DNA of 64,000 nt, from contig DATLYA010000316.1 of assembly GCA_035575235.1 (NCBI GenBank), positions 1 through 64,000 of the forward strand. The letters run 5' to 3'. The DNA comes from SYOC01 sp035575235 (lineage in GTDB: Bacteria; Desulfobacterota; Binatia; Bin18). The notes beneath the pieces are model-generated. The model searched no databases. It was not told the origin of the DNA and was given only the letters and a program-made list of their open reading frames with translations. Position numbers and translations under genes: made by a program. Below are positions 59,898 to 64,000 of the stretch, in pieces (the stretch's first letter is position 1; every line of letters starts with the position of its first letter).

Positions 59898-60743
59898 ATG
59901 AAACTTGGTGTGACAATGTTCGCGACGGATTACGCCATGCGCCCGGACGACCTGGGGCGGGAATGCGAAGCGCGGGGGTTTGAATCGCTCTGGTTTCCGG
60001 AACACACGCACATCCCCGCCAGCCGCAAAAGCCCTTGGCCGGGGGGCGGCGAATTGCCCAAGGAATACTGGCATACGCATGATCTATTCGTGGCGTTGAT
60101 GGCGGCCGCCGCCGTCACGAAGAAGATCAAGATCGGCAGCGGCATTTGTTTAGTCATCGAACGCGACCCAATTCTCATGGCGAAGGAAGTCGCCTCGGTG
60201 GATGCGCTCTCGAATGGCCGTTTGCTCTTCGGCATTGGCGGCGGCTGGAACGCTGAGGAAATGGAACATCACGGCACGCCATTCAGGAAACGCTGGAAAG
60301 TGTTGCGTGAGCGCATCGAAGCGATGAAAGAGATCTGGGCCAAAGAAGAGGCCGAGTATCACGGAGAGTTTGTCAACTTCGATAAAATCTGGAGTTATCC
60401 CAAACCGGTGCAGAAGCCGAATCCGCCTATTCTGTTGGGCACCCTGACTCCCAAAGGCATCGATCGCGTGGTGCGTTATTGCGATGGGTGGATTCCGGTC
60501 GGCATTACGCCCAAGACCTTACCTGACGCCCAGAAAGAACTCAAAACTCGTGCGGAGCAAGCGGGACGGAAACTGTCAGACTTCCCTATCTCGATCTTCG
60601 GCGCTCCGGGCAAGGAAGACACGCTCAAACAATTCCAGGATCTCGGCGTCGATCGCGTGGTGCTGTGGTTGCCCTCGGCCGGTCCAGAGAAGATTCTGCC
60701 GATGCTTGATCAGTACGCCGCGCTCATTCCAAAGTTTGCGTGA
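59898..60743 (+). CDS. LLM class F420-dependent oxidoreductase
   Basis: Luciferase-like TIM-barrel enzyme of 281 residues. KLGVTMFATDYAMRPDDLGRECEARGFESLWFPEHTHIP, IKIGSGICLVIERDPILMAKEVASVDALSNGRLLFGIGGGWN are the TIGR03619-like F420 marks. AAAGGAGG precedes the ATG. Likely oxidises or reduces a small organic substrate with deazaflavin. Together with the PPOX protein it suggests F420 in this organism. Confidence 0.9.
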   Translation: MKLGVTMFATDYAMRPDDLGRECEARGFESLWFPEHTHIPASRKSPWPGGGELPKEYWHTHDLFVALMAAAAVTKKIKIGSGICLVIERDPILMAKEVASVDALSNGRLLFGIGGGWNAEEMEHHGTPFRKRWKVLRERIEAMKEIWAKEEAEYHGEFVNFDKIWSYPKPVQKPNPPILLGTLTPKGIDRVVRYCDGWIPVGITPKTLPDAQKELKTRAEQAGRKLSDFPISIFGAPGKEDTLKQFQDLGVDRVVLWLPSAGPEKILPMLDQYAALIPKFA

Positions 60744-60749
60744 TCTTTT

Positions 60750-60778
60750 CGTAGGGGCGAGGCGACCTCGCCCCTACG
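60750..60778. repeat. GTAGGGGCG palindrome, copy 3
   Basis: CGTAGGGGCGAGG and CCTCGCCCCTACG are perfect 13-bp arms with a CGA loop, 7 bp after the LLM stop codon. It could also stop transcription or protect the mRNA end. Confidence 0.85.
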
Positions 60779-60826
60779 ATTCATCGCCTCTGCTCCACAC
60801 CAGGCACGACCAAAGGAGGGCTTGTC

Positions 60827-61981
60827 ATGCTGGACTACAAAATTATCTCTGGCGATAGCCATATCGTCGAACCACCAGATCTTTATTCCAGCCGCATGGA
60901 CTCGAAGATGAGAGAACGCGCGCCGCGCATCAAACGGCAGAAGAATGATCAGGGTGTAGAATTCGATGCGTGGTTTATCGGAGACCAACAAGTGGTGACT
61001 TTAGGCGCGGTGACCCAGGCAGGGCGGCGGTTCGACGATCCAGAAAAAATCGACTTCGTGGGCGTGTGGGAAGACGTGCGCGAAGGCGCGTATCAGCCGG
61101 ACGCCATGCTCAAGGAGTTGGAAATCGACGGCGTATGGGGAGCGATTGTCCAGCCGAGCCAGGGACTCTTCTGGTACCATCTCGAAGATAGTGAACTCCT
61201 ATCGGCGATCTGTCGGGCGTACAATGACTGGATTGCCGATTTCAGTCGTCCCCATCCGAATCGACTCAAAGGCATCGGCATGCTGAATGTCGATAATGTG
61301 CCCGAAGCCTGCGCTGAACTCGAACGGTGCGCCAAGCTAGGTCTTGCAGGGATGTTCATCCCTGTCACGCCGCTGCCGGAACAACCTTATCGCCATCCCA
61401 TGTACGAACGACTGTGGGCGACGGCGCAAGACCTACAAACGCCGCTGCTGATGCACCTCGCCACGCAGCGCGCCAATGTCCCAGGTTGTGAAATTTCTAT
61501 GGACTTCAAAACCTTCACCGCCGCTGGTCTGCGTCCGACGCAAGACTATTGGGTGCGCTACTCGATGACCGCTATGATTTTTGCTGGCGTGTTTGAACGC
61601 TACCCGAAGTTGCGCGTCGGCTCCGTCGAACACGAGGCGTCGTGGGCCCCACACTGGTTACGGCAAATGGACTACACGTACAGAGAGCGGCCCGTGTATC
61701 GCGGTTATCAATCCAAGGAGGGCTTCTTGCCAAGCGACTACTGGCGGCGCAACCTGTTTGCCGTTTTTCAGGAGGACGACGTCAGCGTTGAATTGCGACA
61801 TCGCATTGGCGTGGACAATTTGATTTGGGGCAACGACTTTCCTCATTCCGAATCGACCTGGCCGCGCTCCCAGCAATTTCTGGAGAATATGTTCAAAGAG
61901 GTTCCGGAGCACGAATTTCGCAAGATGACGTGTGACAACGCCGCGCGGCTCTTTCACTTCGACCTGACGCAATTGTCATAA
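60827..61981 (+). CDS. amidohydrolase family protein (PF04909 type)
   Basis: TIM-barrel hydrolase of 384 residues. ISGDSHIVEPPDLY gives Asp and His; LLMHLATQ the barrel His; NDFPHSESTWPRS the catalytic Asp. Paralogue of 12256-13362, sharing MDxKxRxRAP near the N terminus. AAAGGAGGGC precedes the ATG. It may act in the same pathway as the SDR and LLM genes before it. Confidence 0.85.
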   Translation: MLDYKIISGDSHIVEPPDLYSSRMDSKMRERAPRIKRQKNDQGVEFDAWFIGDQQVVTLGAVTQAGRRFDDPEKIDFVGVWEDVREGAYQPDAMLKELEIDGVWGAIVQPSQGLFWYHLEDSELLSAICRAYNDWIADFSRPHPNRLKGIGMLNVDNVPEACAELERCAKLGLAGMFIPVTPLPEQPYRHPMYERLWATAQDLQTPLLMHLATQRANVPGCEISMDFKTFTAAGLRPTQDYWVRYSMTAMIFAGVFERYPKLRVGSVEHEASWAPHWLRQMDYTYRERPVYRGYQSKEGFLPSDYWRRNLFAVFQEDDVSVELRHRIGVDNLIWGNDFPHSESTWPRSQQFLENMFKEVPEHEFRKMTCDNAARLFHFDLTQLS

Positions 61982-62006
61982 AGCATTTTCGAATGAGGAC
62001 GGATAA

Positions 62007-62081
62007 GTCATTGCGAGGAGTCGCAGACGACGAAGCAAGCTTTGTCTTTCCTTGAAATTGCTTCGCGACGCTGGCAATGAC
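62007..62081. repeat. CATTGCGAG palindromic repeat, copy 2
   Basis: GTCATTGC and GCAATGAC ends with AAGCAAGC / AATTGCTTCG inside; between convergent genes. Confidence 0.75.
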
Positions 62082-62108
62082 ATCTGACTCTCACGACACC
62101 CCCTTGCC

Positions 62109-63047
62109 CTATCGCACCTTATGCAACAACTCCTCCCCTTTCACATACCGCCGCAAATTCTCCAGCCATAACTCAGCCACACGCGGGACATACAGGGGAG
62201 ACGACCAGGCGTTGTGCGGTGTGATAAACACTCGCGGCGTGTCCCAGAGGTCATCCTCAGCCGGCCAGGGTTCTTGCGGCAAGACGTCCAGACAGGCTTG
62301 CCGAATCTGCTTCTGTGCTAGCGCCTCCCGCAAGGCGGCGAGATCGACAACGGAGCCGCGCGCCACGTTAATCAGTGTCGCCGTCGGCTTCATCAACGCC
62401 AGTTCGTTTCGTCCAATCAGATTAGCGGTCGCGGCGTTAGCAGGAACAGCTAAGATAACGAAATCCGCCTCCGGCAAGAAGCGGGGAAGATCACGAAGTG
62501 TTCCTTGCTCGTCAACGTCGGCAATCCGGGCTGTGGATGAGCGAACGCCAAGCACGCGCATGCCAAACGCTTTCGCCAAAGCGGCAACGCGCGCGCCGAT
62601 CGCGCCAAGGCCGACAACGAGTATGGTCTTATCGCTGAGACTTTCAAGCCTCAGCAGCCGCCACTGGTGAGCGCGCTGTTGTGTGTGCAACTCGCCGAGT
62701 CGTTTCGCGGACCACAATACCAGGGCCAAGGCGAATTCGGCAACTTCAACCGCATTGGCCCCAGGACTGTGCGTCACGGTGACGCCGCGGGCGCGCATCG
62801 TGTCGTAAAAGAAACCATCCGTGCCCGCGTCTTCCGTATGCGCCCAGCGGAGTTGCGGGAGGTTCACAACTTGTTTGACTAGCGCGCCGGTGTACGCATC
62901 ACCTGCCAGAACCAGCAAATCACACTCATCTGGCGCTTCGGACCAGGAGCCGCTTGTGTCAACGAACGCCCACCTGAGGTCAGGCGCAAGCGCTTGTACG
63001 CGGGCTCTCACTAATTCGTAGAAACTATGACCGGCAGCAACCTTCAT
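62109..63047 (-). CDS. D-2-hydroxyacid dehydrogenase
   Basis: NAD-dependent dehydrogenase of 312 residues. ILVVGLGAIGARVAALAKAFGMRVLG Rossmann loop, NVARGSVVD with the substrate Arg, and TPHNAWSS with the catalytic His. The start at 63047 overlaps the stop of the phosphoesterase gene (ATGA); a longer frame exists but would cover that gene. It reduces a 2-ketoacid or its analogue; specificity is not evident. Confidence 0.88.
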   Translation of the reverse strand: MKVAAGHSFYELVRARVQALAPDLRWAFVDTSGSWSEAPDECDLLVLAGDAYTGALVKQVVNLPQLRWAHTEDAGTDGFFYDTMRARGVTVTHSPGANAVEVAEFALALVLWSAKRLGELHTQQRAHQWRLLRLESLSDKTILVVGLGAIGARVAALAKAFGMRVLGVRSSTARIADVDEQGTLRDLPRFLPEADFVILAVPANAATANLIGRNELALMKPTATLINVARGSVVDLAALREALAQKQIRQACLDVLPQEPWPAEDDLWDTPRVFITPHNAWSSPLYVPRVAELWLENLRRYVKGEELLHKVR

Positions 63048-63592
63048 AACGTGAAAAACAGCTCTTTCCCTGGATTCGCCAACCCAACCGATTCGCCCAA
63101 GCGAATGATCCGCGCTGCAAGTTTCCCTGGCGCAAGGTCGAGGAGTCCCACGGTTCCTAACCGTGTGGACCACAGATGTGGATGCGTCGGACTGCCGGAG
63201 TTCATTTGCAGGACGCCATCGCGATAATCCAAGCGCTCAAAATGCGTGTGGCCGGTAATGAAGATATCCGCGTGCCGGCCCTTTAGATGATACCGCTTTA
63301 ATTCTTCAATTGGGCGCTCTTCCGGCTCCATGTCATGAAGCATGACGAGACGCCAGCCTTCGAGATTCAACCAGTGAATGTCTTGAACACGCGGATCATC
63401 CCAGCCGCAATCGTTATTGCCGCGCGCCGCCAACACGGGAGCAATCTGCTCCAGCCAGTCCAGCACACGCGGTGAGACGATATCGCCGCCGTGAAGAATC
63501 AAGTCTACGCCAGTAAATACATCTCGCACTTCATCCCACAGCTCGCGGATGGCGCCGGGAAGGTGAGTGTCGGTTAAGAGACCGATGCGCAT
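63044..63592 (-). CDS. YfcE-like metallophosphoesterase
   Basis: Calcineurin-like phosphoesterase of 182 residues. DTHLPG, HGGDIV, GNND and GHTHFE give the five metal motifs of the YfcE/MJ0936 group, which act on phosphodiesters. Coupled to the dehydrogenase by ATGA; the pair has no obvious common pathway. Confidence 0.9.
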   Translation of the reverse strand: MRIGLLTDTHLPGAIRELWDEVRDVFTGVDLILHGGDIVSPRVLDWLEQIAPVLAARGNNDCGWDDPRVQDIHWLNLEGWRLVMLHDMEPEERPIEELKRYHLKGRHADIFITGHTHFERLDYRDGVLQMNSGSPTHPHLWSTRLGTVGLLDLAPGKLAARIIRLGESVGLANPGKELFFTL

Positions 63593-63610
63593 AAGAGGCC
63601 GTCCAAGCCA

Positions 63611-63659
63611 GGATCACGCACCACGCATCACGCATCACGTAGTACGTGAAACGTGGTGC
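63611..63659. repeat. heptamer array, GNNNCAC type
   Basis: GGATCAC, GCACCAC, GCATCAC, GCATCAC, GTAGTAC, GTGAAAC, GTGGTGC. The unit turns into its own complement midway, so the array is palindromic. Confidence 0.88.
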
Positions 63660-63688
63660 GCGAGAATGCGCGTTTCCGGCATGTTTTG

Positions 63689-64000
63689 TCAGTTGAGGTT
63701 ATAACACTCTCTTACATTCTTCCCCAGAATCTTGGGGCGGGCGGATTCCGGCAGCAAACTGACAAGCCGTTGCAGGTTGGGAATGTACTCCGGCGGATGA
63801 TCGCTATGCGGAAAATCGCTCGCCCAGAAGAAACGGTCTTCTCCGACAAACGGAATCACTCCGGCCAGAGCACGCTCATCCGGATCGCCTGAGATCCAAC
63901 ATTGCCGGCGGAAGTATTCGCTGGGTTTGTGCTTGAGCGGCACGCTCTTGCCGATCGGCGATTCGTACACGGCGTCCATGCGCTCCAGCCAGTAGCCGAT
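63689..64000 (-). CDS. amidohydrolase family protein, C-terminal part (runs off window)
   Basis: The last 103 codons of a PF04909 type protein; the frame is open to the window edge (IGYWLERMDAVYE). SDFPHSDHPPEYI contains the catalytic Asp, and RPKILGKNVRECYNL is the typical ending (compare EKIVGGNVVRLYGLN at 12256). Third member of the family in this window. Confidence 0.82.
   Translation of the reverse strand: MGYWLERMDAVYESPIGKSVPLKHKPSEYFRRQCWISGDPDERALAGVIPFVGEDRFFWASDFPHSDHPPEYIPNLQRLVSLLPESARPKILGKNVRECYNLN

Overview
The window looks like a piece of a Gram-negative, uncultured soil or sediment bacterium of the Desulfobacterota/Binatota/Tectomicrobia type. The evidence is a type II secretion operon, a PagL-like outer-membrane enzyme, an endonuclease-type MutL, the start of SelB, several F420-linked enzyme families, and a high load of amidohydrolases, SDR, LLM and thiolase-like catabolic genes. 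The lineage is an inference from gene content only. No rRNA, tRNA, CRISPR array or complete mobile element was seen.

Layout. 1-602 holds the start of selB, and 949-2475 a CHASE3-type histidine kinase. 2518-12043 (minus) is a type II secretion operon in the order gspE-F-G-H-I-J-K-L-M-N, without gspC or gspD. 12256-18388 (minus) carries an amidohydrolase, a TumE/TumA toxin-antitoxin pair, a large class III cyclase with TPRs, and a P450-ferredoxin pair. 18527-22769 (plus) is mutL, an exonuclease-WYL fusion, a TatD nuclease and a methyltransferase. 22893-28285 has a ThuA-like protein, a thiolase-like/DUF35 pair, an S9 peptidase and a MOSC protein. 28576-31218 (minus) has an MBL hydrolase and a D-aminoacylase-type amidohydrolase. 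31481-35743 is a tungsten/molybdenum aldehyde ferredoxin oxidoreductase operon with its own polyferredoxin, flavoprotein and MoaD. 35880-41838 is mixed: a nuclease-like gene, DUF433, AlaX, a beta-hydroxyacid dehydrogenase, a frameshifted GNAT, Nudix and others. 42316-47188 is a LuxE-LuxC-transaminase-SCP2 group. 52996-47269 (minus) is a tightly coupled cytidylyltransferase / ATP-grasp / transaminase / Gfo-Idh / CDP-alcohol phosphotransferase operon that looks like an uncharacterised head-group or aminocyclitol-phosphate pathway. 53039-64000 holds RNase Z-like, lyase, hydrolase, metallopeptidase, PagL, JAMM, SDR, LLM, amidohydrolase, dehydrogenase and phosphoesterase genes.

The most unusual signal is not a gene. 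Nearly twenty short tandem arrays with a fixed 7-bp period (three with 8 bp) are scattered through the window. The unit sequence differs from array to array, the period does not, and many arrays are paired as inverted arms that could fold into long hairpins. They sit between genes and also inside coding sequence, always at places a protein tolerates: prepilin leaders of GspH/I/J, the N terminus of GspM, both linkers around the membrane helix of the cyclase, and the interdomain linker of the CDP-alcohol phosphotransferase. Several REP-like palindromic families (starting CATTGCGAG, CATTCTGAG, GTAGGGGCG) are interspersed with them.
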